Assembly (NCBI GenBank): GCA_001792895.1
Contig: MARA01000004.1
Span: forward strand, 2,170,001-2,234,000
DNA: 64,000 nucleotides
Direction: 5' to 3'
From: Lentinus brumalis
Lineage: Eukaryota; Basidiomycota; Agaricomycetes; Polyporales; Polyporaceae
The notes under the pieces were generated by a model, which did not search any database, was not told the origin of the DNA, and saw only the letters and a program-made list of their open reading frames with translations. Shown here in pieces: positions 55,057 through 64,000 of the stretch. Each line of letters opens with the position of its first letter. Within the stretch, counting starts at the first letter, position 1. A program made the position numbers and the translations under genes.

Positions 55057-57108
55057 ATGGCTCTCTCGGACTACCTGGTCACGGATGACCTTACTATCAT
55101 CCTAGCGCTTGTTGCTGCTGGTCTCTTCCTCCTCCATAACTTGTATAAGCCTCAAGCACTCGTCCATCCTATCCTCCTTGGTCGCCAGAGTGATGTCGCG
55201 CGCGTGCGCAACCCGTCGGAGAGTGCTGTCTATCGCAACTATGGCACTGGCATGCTCGGTCGTGTGAGTACGCCCATCTCGTCTACACCCGCTGCTTGCA
55301 AACCTGTCGCAGTTCCCGTTGCGCCCTACGAAGGATCAGCAGGTCCTGCTTGATCTCGTCAAACCAGATGCAGATGCCCCTCGGACCTTCTGGTCTACCA
55401 AGGTGAGCCCCGTGTATCTGTTTGACTACAATCTGCGTGACGCGTTCGCCCAAACAGATCACCAACCCGCAGCTGCGCGAGCGCGCCGCTAACTTTGGTG
55501 CCGGCCTCGTCAGGGTGGCAGGCCTTGTGCCTCAGGAGTCTAACGTCTTACTGTTACTGAACGACGGCATCGGTATGTTACTCGCTTGTCTAGGCAATGC
55601 ATATTGCTCACTCGCGCGCGTCAGAGTTCATCATCTCCGACCTGGCCCTCGCATCCCACTCCGTCCCGTCCTTCACGCTATCATCGCTGTCGTTGCTCTC
55701 TTCGGTCCTTGAGAGTCACCCTCCATCTCTCATCATCACTGAGGCTGAGTTCCTCCCCCATCTCTTGGAGCTCATCTACGATTCGAACGAAAGCGAGCAT
55801 CACAGCATCGTTGTCGTCGGCGACGTCTCTGCGTCTCAATACCGTCAGGTGCAGAACGTCAAAATCGTGCACTGGGATGACATCGAGCGCCAGGGTGCTT
55901 CATTGGACAAGCCCATCCTGTCCACCCCAGGTCAGTTCCGCAACCCTGTACTTGAGCTCGCCCCGCTGACGTTACCATCGTCCCTAGAGCCTAGCGATGT
56001 GTTCACTGTAGCATTCTATGAGACACCTTCTGGCGGATACGACGGTGTGCAACTGACGCACGAAAACATAACCGCTGGTGTTGCCGCCACGCGGGCTCTG
56101 GTGCCCCCTTCCAGCGCATTATCCCCTTGGACACTATCGTCTCGACGCACTCCCTCAGCACCCCCTATGGACGAGCTATTGCCTACACCGCGCTGTTTGA
56201 AGGCACCGGCTTCGCCACCGTGGACAGCACCAAGTTGATCAAGCCTGAAGGCGGTATGTGGTTTTGAACTCTTCTTGATGGAGTCTTCGCATTCAACTCG
56301 GTCCACGTAGCGGCCTCTTTGGCGGGATTGAAGGACCTCCGCACCTCTGGGTCGTACCACATCTCCTCTCCGACGATCCTCTTCGTCCACCCGCATCATC
56401 TCAGCAGCCTGACCGACACCGTCTTGGAAGAGGCGCGCAAGTCGTCCTGGCTGCTGTACAACTTCGCCTGGCGCCACAAGCTCGCCGGCATCCTCGAGGG
56501 CTACATCACCAAGCAGAGCCTCTGGGATCGCCTCGTCTTTGACGGCGCACGCGTCAAGGTGATGGGCAAGGGCGCAGGCACTGTTCGTGCGGTCATGGTC
56601 AGCGGAGGTGCGTTCGCTATCACAGTTACCGTTCATCTCGGTCGTGCCCAGCTCACTGCTTGCGTCGCGCACAGCTCCGCTGGAGGCCCAGGCACTCACT
56701 CCCTCCCGGATCGCGCTGTCCGTTCCTGTCATCAACGTGCACTCCCACCCGCTCGCTGCTGGTCCCATCTTCGCCTCGCATGCGCTCGACCTGCAGACGT
56801 TCCCGCCTGCGGCATCCTCCTCGCCCTCCGCTTCAGCTGCAGATGCGTATGCATTCACCTACCTTGCGCCTGTGGGCCCGCCCTCGGTCAATGTCGAGGT
56901 GAAGTTGACCGGCGTCGACGATGCTGCAGTAGAGGGTGGTGCGGACCCCGTCGGAGCATTGCATGTGCGCGGACCAAGCGTCGGCCGCCCGCTTTCCGCG
57001 GAGGAGGAGGCTGCAGAGGAAGACCAGCGTGGATGGCGGATCACCGGCGAGCGAGCCAAGGTCGCACCCAATGGGACGTTCAAAGTGTCCGTCGCGGGAA
57101 AGGCTTGA
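55057..57108 (+). CDS. Degenerate AMP-binding (acyl-CoA synthetase-like) protein, with an apparent 1-bp frameshift
   Basis: Related to long-chain acyl-CoA synthetases. The start at 55057 gives MALSDYLVTDDLTIILALVA, with an N-terminal hydrophobic anchor (IILALVAAGLFLLHN), suggesting an ER or lipid-droplet membrane. AMP-binding landmarks: ITNPQLRERAANFGAGL, SNVLLLLND, EFIISDLALASHSVPSF, PPSLIITEAEFLPHLL, STHSLSTPYGRAIAYTAL, SGAPLEAQALTPSRIALSVP (across an intron whose acceptor is at 56674) and NVHSHPLAAGPIFASH. The ATP/AMP signature SGTTGxPKG is replaced by ETPSGGYDGVQLTHEN. The usual TGD is TGE, and the C-terminal domain with the catalytic Lys is absent: the protein ends soon after RITGERAK. 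It is probably a pseudoenzyme. The frame slips between 56104 and 56126, best explained by one missing C in the run 56123-56126. Confidence 0.85.
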
Positions 57109-58113
57109 GCGCTTCAGGGTGCACACCTCGCAACTCCTCATAGCCGCACTTCACGCATGACGAAGTCTTCGGGTGACCCGGTATAGAGGGAATGGGTAGA
57201 AACTGTGCAAAAGCGCTGTACTGTATGGGCACTCTATTGAAATGCCCATTTCTTCGGCATGCGGCTCATTGTATACCATGTTGTTTGAGCCTCTGTCCAT
57301 ACCACTGAATATAGTGTTCCACTCTTGAAGCTTGAAGATTCAATGAAAATTATTTCTGGCCACGAGAAGTGGACAGGTTTTGGAGGGAGTAATGGCGAAG
57401 TCGGAGTGGGGCCCCATGTGGCTGTGCGTTGCAGACAGTCGTGTAGCTGGTGAGGGCGGGCGAGTCCACCATCCAGCGCGAGACAACTGCAAACTTTCTG
57501 TCCGACACCGGAGAGCAATATTGTACTGTACCATCCGTGTATCAACGGACTTCGGAGTGGCCAGGTTTGCCCGGAGGGGCCATGACTTACACATCTTAAT
57601 TGAGCAACATTTGCTTGATTGCGAACTTGCGTGGTCAATGTGCCACATTCCAACCATCCTTATACGTATGCCGGTCAAGTAGTGCTGGATTTCATGGCCA
57701 TAAAGCATAAGCTACAAGAATGCGAACACATGCCACGATGCTACAAACCACAGTCAACAGGGCGGCGGAACACTATCAACGCACACTCCATCGCCTGCCA
57801 AACCCACTCGAAACCATCGAAATTGCGTATCTGGAAATGTCAGCGATCACAAACAAGGGTCAGAAGTAAGAGAGAAAAGATCGACAGCTCAGGGAAGAGC
57901 TGAAATACTTGAGAATTACCGATCAAATGTCGGATTCCTGGATAGTCGTATTGCGATGCCGAAGATCGAAGCGAGCCAGCGGAAGTCGATCACCAGTGAA
58001 CAATCCGTGACTCTGCAGGAGCCGATGCTTGCCGGAGCAGGCCCGGCACGCGTCCACGAAAGATCGGTTGGCGATACTCGCGGGAAGACTGCCGCGCGTG
58101 TCTGCGAGGGGGA
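57109..58113. other. Convergent intergenic region between the AMP-binding and acidic-protein genes
   Basis: About 1 kb with only short open frames and a lower GC content. No gene is supported; it should hold two 3' untranslated regions. Confidence 0.5.
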
Positions 58114-60867
58114 CTACTCGACCCGCGCCCGCTTGGCATCTGTATATCGCGGTTACAACAGACCTTAGCAGAGTCGCGTATGCAGACACATACCTGGAGA
58201 GTCTGGCGCAGATTCATCGTCATCGTCGAAATCGTCGAGTTCGACCTCCTCGTACGCTCGCTTCGAGGTCCGGCTGGCAAGAGTGGTGGTGGAACTCTTG
58301 CGCGACAACGCATCCGATTGTTCTGTGGAAGCCGGTTTCACAGGCGACAGGTCCGGGTCGTCCCAATTGTCGTCCAGTTCGTCTTCGTCCGTGGCCGTAG
58401 CGTGATCTTGGAAAGCTGCGTCGAGGGTAAGATCTGAGTCACCATAATGTTAGCAGATGAATCATGGACGTGAAGTACAGAAGATAACTCACTCGTTGCT
58501 GTCGCGTCGTTTGACCGCGGAGCGGAACTTGGTGGTAGGCTGTCTTCGACACCTCCAGGTGCTGCACGTAGAATAAGCACCATGAACTTCAGGAGAGATA
58601 TATAGATTTCGGCATACCTTCAAGGCTGTTGGAATGCGCGGTAGCATCAGTACTCGCTTCGTCGTTCAAACCAGTATCTTCGGAATGTGCTGCAAAGGCT
58701 GTTAGCGACGCTATCGGGTGTTCCCAGGACTAGGACCAACCTGGGTCTACGACCGCGGTATAGGTGTCGTCGGGGTATCCTCGCGTTTCCTCAGCATCTT
58801 GAGCATACCGAATTGTATCATCCGTAGCGCCGATGTGAGGGTAGGCTTGGTCTGCTGCCTCGCCACCAAGTTCGTCGGAAAGATCTTCGCCGAACTCGTC
58901 TTCGTCGTCGGGATAGACGGCGTGCTCGACGTAGTCGCCACCTTCCTCTAGGGTGCCTTCGTGAACGTCATCGGCGTCGAGCGTTTCTTCGCTCTCCTGA
59001 TACTCATCGGCGTCGTCACCATTTTCGCCGTCCGGTATAGCCTCCCCTGCCTGATCCCGCGTTGGATCCAGAGCTTCCGCAATCACTCCCTCTTGAGCAA
59101 CCTCGCCGAGGTTATCAACATCCCCGTCAGCATCGTGCTCTGCTCCCGCCACTTCATCTGCCAGTTGGGCCGCCGCCTCCGCCTCCGCCTGCTCCTGCAC
59201 GGCATCTTCGGAAGAATTTGGTAGTGCTAAAGAAATGGCTTGGGGTGATGTTCCAGAAGAGGACTCGTCGACTGTTCGATCAGTATGAGGATCATCAAGC
59301 TGTTTGGAGGTCTCGGCAGGAACAATCTCCTCCGGATACTTTATCGAGACCACTTGTTGTTCAGTGTCGTGCGGCGCATCTGCTTAAATCCATCCAGTAA
59401 GTGTCTGTCAGCTACGAGGAGCCAGGAAAGAGTTACCTTGCTCATGCGAAGGTTGCGCCGCAGCGGGATCCACGTGCGAGTCATCCCCGTCGGTGACACT
59501 CAGACGCGCTATCTGGTCTCGCAGGGTTGTGTACCGAGCCACGAAACGAGGCGTGAACACCTTCAGACGAAGCCTCAGCGGCCCGTTGAGATCAGAACCA
59601 TCGTGGATGACATTGAGTTCATGGAGCGTCACTTCGTGGGTGTACACATTGTCCTATGACCCAGTAAGCATGAATTCTTGTCCATTGTGAGCAACGAACG
59701 CACCTCGGAGATACATAACTGGAGATCGAAAGCGTCCAGGACCAACTCCGCCTCAGCAAATCCTGGCATATTCTGTATGCACTGTTCTTCTCGCAATGCG
59801 GCGAACACAACCGAAAGAGGTTCGTAGTAGAGAGTAGGGCGGTCATGCAAGAGGAGATGGAGCCCCTCGTCGCTAGCAGGTTTAGAGCTGCTTGAGGGGC
59901 TCTGCGGTACGCTCGACGTGGGCAAGTTGAACAGGGAGCATTCCCCAAACTCAGCGGAAGGAGGAAGAGACAATAGTACCGGGGGAGGGGGATCTATGTA
60001 GACACCCTCGGAGATCTCGTGAGGATCGCCACTTTCGTTGGTCGCAGCAACATCGACGTCTTCGAAACCAGCGACACTCTCCTGATGACCAGCTGTATCG
60101 GTGGTACCTCCTGCTTCATGGGCTTCGTAGTTCTGATACGACGAAGCAGGCTCATGATGGGGATCAGGTTCAGACTCGACCGTCGCGAGTTCCGGGGCTT
60201 CGCTGGAGAGCAGCGCGGGCACAGCTGGTAAATCCGGGGGAATCATCCAAGAAGGCTGGGAAACAGGAAGATCGTCCACGGCAGGGGCGGGCGGGCCATC
60301 AACGAGGTGTGTCTCCGGAACCGCCGCGATGGCGGTCGTTTCTCCGCTGCGATCCTGTTGCGCGGTATCTGAGTCATGAATTACGACGATTGGGACTGTC
60401 GTGGGACTTGACAACTGGGACCGTTCGCCTAGGTCATATGTGCTGGATGCTGCTACGGCGGGTTCAACGGAAGGCGGTGGCGGTTCCGCCACCGGCAAAG
60501 GGTCGTCGGAGGGAATGTGCATGGGGTCTGTATCCTCGTGGTGCTGGTCCCCGTGATCCTCCACCATGAGCGGTGATGCAGCCTGCGATATGTCGTAGAC
60601 CTCGACGTCCTGAAGCTCCTCGTCGTATCCGTCGCCGTCCGCCATTTCGTATTCGGTGATTGCTTCGTCGTCGTCGCCCATCTCAATCTCAATACCATCA
60701 TGCGTGTATTCAAACGTAGCAGCACCTGACGAGAACGTATCGTCGCCCATGCTCGCCTCGACAGAAAGCCAGGAATCGGTGGTCGCCATGGTGGAGTACA
60801 TCGATATGTCAATATCGCCAGCATCCGACATTTGGGCGTCGAATGTTTCCGACATCGTTGTTGTCAT
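58114..60867 (-). CDS. Acidic low-complexity nuclear protein with a short conserved core
   Basis: I do not recognise a named family. The start at 60867 gives MTTTMSETFDAQMSDAGDID; an in-frame Met four codons on is an alternative. The N-terminal 330 residues are Glu/Asp/Pro/Ser-rich and low in complexity. A better-ordered core follows: LHLLLHDRPTLYYEPLSVVF, AALREEQCIQNMPG, ELVLDAFDLQLCISE. After an intron it continues TLHELNVIHDGSDLNGPLRL, VARYTTLRDQIARLSV. A second long acidic stretch (for example DDEDEFGEDLSDELGGEAAD) leads to the end: SKRAYEEVELDDFDDDDESA, and after a final intron DAKRARVE, stop TAG 58114-58116. The bipartite basic signal and KRAR end suggest nuclear import (inference). Introns lie near 59640-59690, 59390-59440, 58690-58740, 58560-58620, 58440-58490 and 58143-58195. 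Confidence 0.8.
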
Positions 60868-61131
60868 AGTCGCCAAGCCCAGAGAGAGCAGAGAGCAGAG
60901 AGCAGAGAGGGTGGCGGCAAGAGTGCTTGAAGATGGTGGTGAGACGGTGGTGGGGCAGAGTTGCTGCTGGGCGGTAGATGCCACTTTAGGGCAGGCATCT
61001 GAGGACTTCACAGTCTTGAGCTCGGAGTCGTTCGCGCTGCCACAACTCGACGCAATCCACCCGCTCCTTCCTGTGTCGTGACGCTGTTCTATTCTCGCTG
61101 GCACACACGAATGTTGTGCTAGTCATCGACG
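60868..61131. promoter_or_regulatory. Divergent promoter between the acidic-protein gene and RPC82
   Basis: 264 bp separate two start codons that face apart. It contains the 7-bp tandem repeat listed separately. No TATA box is seen. Confidence 0.5.
60881..60910. repeat. Tandem 7-bp repeat (GAGAGCA) in the shared promoter
   Basis: About four copies of GAGAGCA lie just upstream of the acidic-protein start codon, probably in its 5' leader. Confidence 0.8.
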
Positions 61132-63279
61132 ATGGCAGATGCAGACACAGCGCGTCTCTGCACAGAAATTGTGCGTTCGGTCTTCGGGCCGCTGACTGCA
61201 GTGAGTATCTTGTGTCTTCTGAGCTCTGCAGCATAATACTCATCTGTGCTGCAGGCTATAGCATCTGTGACACTTACCCATGGACGATTGGGATTTGCCC
61301 AACTAGTTCGATTCTCCAAGCAGAAGCCTAGGACCGTCCGCGCTGCGATCCTCGTCCTCGTACAACATAACTTATTATGGCATGCACAATCCGATGACGA
61401 GGGCGAGGTGTTCGAGATGAATGTTGACGAGTGCCTGTTGAGGCTACGCTATGGTCGCTATGTTTGGTTGGCAGAGCAGCTGTATGGCAAACCGGTACGT
61501 CTCACTCCTTGGTTCACGCAATTCGACACACTTCATATACAACTTCAGGGCGCGGAAATCGTGGAGTTGGTCCTGGACCATGGCAAACTTCGCCCTCCAG
61601 ATATTATCTCGCAGTTGTCTGTATACGATCCTATCAAAGGTACGAATTCTATCACCTCGGGGAAGCAGGGATTCACCTCCCGTCAGGGCCTGCCGTTCTC
61701 TCGCAGACCCTGCACAAGCTTGTCGACGAAGGATATCTGAAGCCTTCGACTCTCCTGTCCCATCTATCTCCACGTGATAAACGCATACGGTACGAAGCGG
61801 AGGAAAAGAAGAAAATAGCGGGTTTTCCTACAGCAAAGGAGTTGCGTGAGGCGAAGGAAGTGGCCGAGGCACGATTGCGGAGGGAAGAGGAGGAAGCGGA
61901 ACAAGTTGGCATGGTAAGACAGCCTTTTCGTCTGGACCAAGAACAGGAGATGATATGCCTAGACTACAGAAGCGTAAAGCTAAAGACCACACGTTCAAAG
62001 TTTCCAAGGCAAGTGCTCGCAAAATGCTTCTGTGCACGCTTCCTGATTTTATGACGTAGCGCAAAGCAGTCGAGGACGAGATGGAAGTGGATGTGAGTAT
62101 TTATCTAGCCCAAGTCATGCTTGGGAGTTCACAACGTTCTAGGACGAGGTCTACTTCAGGGTCAACTGCGAGCGATTCAATGTACACATTCGGAACAAAG
62201 TAAGGGTCAGCTTTCATGCTCCTAGGGTAGCGTTGACGTCTCTATGACTGTTCAGCTGATTGAGGGTGCGGCATCAGAGCGCTTTAACCAGTGCGCAGGC
62301 ACCGTCTTGAAGGCAACGCTGAAGGCCACCGAATCAAAACAGAGGAAAATGTCAGACATCCGCTCTGGTACTGATCATTGCTATATGTTCGTTGGTGGCC
62401 TCGCTCACGTTCAGTAGATCCAACCTCTCTGGCCAACATCGCGATGCACCTACCGGAAGACGTCGACCTGGCTTCTGGTCTCCTCATGCCTTCCAAAAAG
62501 CCGCCTATCATGACGTTGATTAAGGAGTATCTGGGCATACTCGCATCCATGGACAACCCCACCGCCGCAGGTCGAGCCGCTTCGTTTGTGTCGCTGAATG
62601 GGTCAAAAGTCCAGGTTGAGTTCGAGATCATAGCGCGGCGACTGCGAAGGCGCGTTTTAGAGGCCGTTGCACGGGAACGACATGGGGACGAGGGCGTGCG
62701 GATCATTCGATTGCTCTTGGATACCGCAATGATGGATGAGAAACAGGTCCGTGGAGTATGATGGTAATTCGTCATATTGACTGAGCGGTGCGCAGATATC
62801 CAAGGTGGGCATGATGGCAGCGAAGGATGTCAGGCCCCTGTTAGCTGCCATGTCTGCGGAGGCGTTAGTGAGCCTGCAGGAGGTTCCCAAGAGCGCTGAC
62901 CGCAACCCTACCCGGATGTTCTATCTATGGTAAGACTTATCATGTTCCGGCCACTTCAATAGACTGACACTATTCTGAAAGGCTCGTCGACTTGCAGAAA
63001 GCATATAGCGTGTTGCTCGGGAATATGTACAAGACATTGTACAATATTGCCGCGCGACGTCAAGCTGAGCAGGACGAACCGAATCTCAAGGCTGTTCTTG
63101 AGAAGCGGCAACGGAGCGACGTCAGTCAGGACGAGGAGAGGCTCTTGACCAGGAACGAGAGAGAGCTATTGGCGCGGTGGGATAAAAAGAGAGAGAAGCT
63201 GACCGTGCTGGAGATGCGAGTTGAGGAGGCCGTCTTCATTCTGCGGGACCTTGGTATCTTTGCAATAAATGAAGATTGA
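61132..63279 (+). CDS. RPC82: RNA polymerase III subunit RPC3/Rpc82
   Basis: Pol III-specific subunit, part of the RPC3-RPC6-RPC7 subcomplex that opens promoters of tRNA and 5S genes. The start at 61132 gives MADADTARLCTEIVRSVFGP; intron 1 is 61201-61254. Tandem winged-helix parts follow: SVTLTHGRLGFAQLVRFSKQ, RAAILVLVQHNLLWHAQSDD, YVWLAEQLYGKP, GAEIVELVLDHGKLRPPDII, VLSQTLHKLVDEGYLKPSTL. A charged coiled-coil insert follows (RYEAEEKKKIAGF, AEARLRREEEEAEQ). Next come YFRVNCERFNVHIRNKLIEG, LPEDVDLASGLLMPSKKPPI, SFVSLNGSKVQVEFEIIARR, MMAAKDVRPLLAAMSAEALV, NPTRMFYLWLVDLQKAYSVL and MYKTLYNIAARR. The C-terminus reads VEEAVFILRDLGIFAINED, stop at 63279. All introns seen are about 50-60 bp. Confidence 0.95.
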
Positions 63280-63746
63280 CGTAGATGTGCAAACCCGCTG
63301 TACGTGACTGCGAGTGCGACTGAACCTAGAAGCTCGAAGTTGGAAGTGGGCTTAAGACGATGGCATGCCCCCTCTCGCCTGCCGACAAGAACTGTACCTA
63401 TGTTCGTTGGAAATGGTCTACAGCAATGGGGACTGTGCGCACTTCAGAAATACCGGATACATAGTCAGACACATCGGAGAAGAACAAAGGGCAGGGCCGT
63501 GCGCAAACTGTACTATGCACTCGCACGCCTCGCGGTGAGACGGGCGCTTGAGAGCTAGCGCAAAATAAGGTTCGCGTTAAACAAACGCGTCGGGGTGCAC
63601 GTGACACGCGTCGCGCGCGTCCGTATATAAGGCACCGCTCCGAAACCTCGCCCCCTAGTTCCCTCGCCCCCCTCATCCCTCCACTTTGCCCGCGCGCACT
63701 CTGTCATCCATCTGTCTCTCTCCCCCTCCCCTCAAACCTCTTATCC
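63280..63746. other. Intergenic region and promoter of the H1-like gene
   Basis: Contains the RPC82 3' flank and, from about 63580, a GC-rich promoter with CACGTGACACGCG, a TATATAA box and a pyrimidine-rich leader before the ATG at 63747. Confidence 0.6.
63624..63630 (+). promoter_or_regulatory. TATA box of the histone H1-like gene
   Basis: TATATAAGG lies 117 bp upstream of the start codon. A CACGTG E-box-like palindrome lies about 26 bp further upstream. A strong TATA with a C/T-rich leader fits a highly expressed gene. Confidence 0.7.
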
Positions 63747-64000
63747 ATGGCTACCGCACCCAAGTCTACTGCATCCGAGAAGCCCAAGTCCTCTGCCACG
63801 GACAAACCCAAGTCCGTGTCTGCGGAGAAGCCGAAGTCCACTGCGACCGACAAGCCTAAGTCGAAGAGGGTCGCTGCTACCAAGGAGAAGGCCCTCAAGG
63901 AGAAGAAGACGAAAGCCTCTGAGGCCAAGTCTGTTGGTATCAAGAAGCCTAAGGCAGCTGTTGCGAAGAAATCTAAGGCTGCCAAGGCTGCCGCCGCCGA
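63747..64000 (+). CDS. Lysine-rich histone H1-like protein (5' part, cut by the window end)
   Basis: The ATG at 63747 opens MATAPKSTASEKPKSSATDK. Four imperfect repeats of (E/D)KPKS(S/T/V)(A/S) follow, then KKTKASEAKSVGIKKPKAAV and an Ala/Lys-rich run to the window edge. The composition (Lys, Ala, Ser, Pro, Thr) and repeats match linker histone tails. The globular winged-helix domain would lie beyond the window, so an alternative such as an Ala/Lys-rich ribosomal protein cannot be excluded. No intron is seen in the 254 bases available. Confidence 0.55.
   Translation, partial: MATAPKSTASEKPKSSATDKPKSVSAEKPKSTATDKPKSKRVAATKEKALKEKKTKASEAKSVGIKKPKAAVAKKSKAAKAAAA

Noticed and set aside
56609..56674. 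A second frameshift in the AMP-binding gene after MVSG
   Set aside because: The acceptor ending at 56674 is in phase and gives SGAPLEAQALTPSR, the normal family sequence.
63704..63985. Minus-strand frame opposite the H1-like gene
   Set aside because: It is the antisense shadow of a Lys/Ala-rich repeat region and has the expected Phe/Leu/Ala composition of such shadows.
1..64000. CRISPR arrays, insertion sequences, rRNA genes or prokaryotic operons
   Set aside because: None was seen. Gene structure and content are clearly those of a fungal nuclear chromosome.

Overview
This is nuclear DNA of a filamentous basidiomycete, most likely an Agaricomycete (order not fixed by sequence alone). Genes are split by many short GT-AG introns, mostly 47-65 bp. 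Coding DNA is GC-rich, both strands are densely used with short gaps, and the protein set is fungal housekeeping plus typical Agaricomycete families (wax synthase-like acyltransferase, arrestin-like protein, LigB-type dioxygenase). There are no rRNA genes, CRISPR arrays or bacterial operons, and I found no intact transposon.

Layout. 0.3-5.1 kb: holocytochrome c synthase (+), ribosome-biogenesis factor SSF1 (-), PKA catalytic subunit (-). 6-11.8 kb: LigB-type extradiol dioxygenase (-), TFIIH/CAK subunit TFB3 (+), ZUFSP/C78 ubiquitin peptidase (-). 12-19 kb: proteasome alpha4 (+), GBF1/Gea-type Sec7 ARF-GEF (+). 19.5-24.8 kb: NAD-dependent epimerase-like protein (-), 3-hydroxyisobutyrate dehydrogenase (-), cytochrome b561 (+). 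25.4-33 kb: arrestin-like protein (+), wax synthase-like protein (+), SCYL2-type pseudokinase (+). 33-40 kb: HRQ1 helicase (-), a small hypothetical protein (+), alpha/beta hydrolase (-). 40-49.9 kb: a gene-poor accessory island. It holds three complete paralogues (and at least one decayed copy) of a small protein family that I do not recognise. 49.9-64 kb: FACT subunit SPT16 (-), a degenerate AMP-binding protein (+), an acidic nuclear protein (-), RNA polymerase III subunit RPC82 (+) and the start of a lysine-rich histone H1-like gene (+).

Most genes act independently in core processes: transcription (TFB3, SPT16, RPC82), ribosome assembly (SSF1), proteolysis (PRE6, ZUFSP), trafficking (GEA, SCYL2) and mitochondrial metabolism (HCCS, HIBADH). 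There is no operon or obvious biosynthetic cluster. The most interesting points are: (1) the tandem family of unknown proteins at 42.7-49.0 kb, defined by a conserved 40/41-codon middle exon and a terminal Ser-Trp-x-Pro-like motif; (2) two consecutive 9-nt microexons in HRQ1, separated by three introns of exactly 55 bp; (3) four or five genes whose only defect is a missing base, mostly in a C or G run, which points to base-calling undercalls rather than pseudogenes; (4) an AMP-binding protein that has lost its ATP-binding signature.
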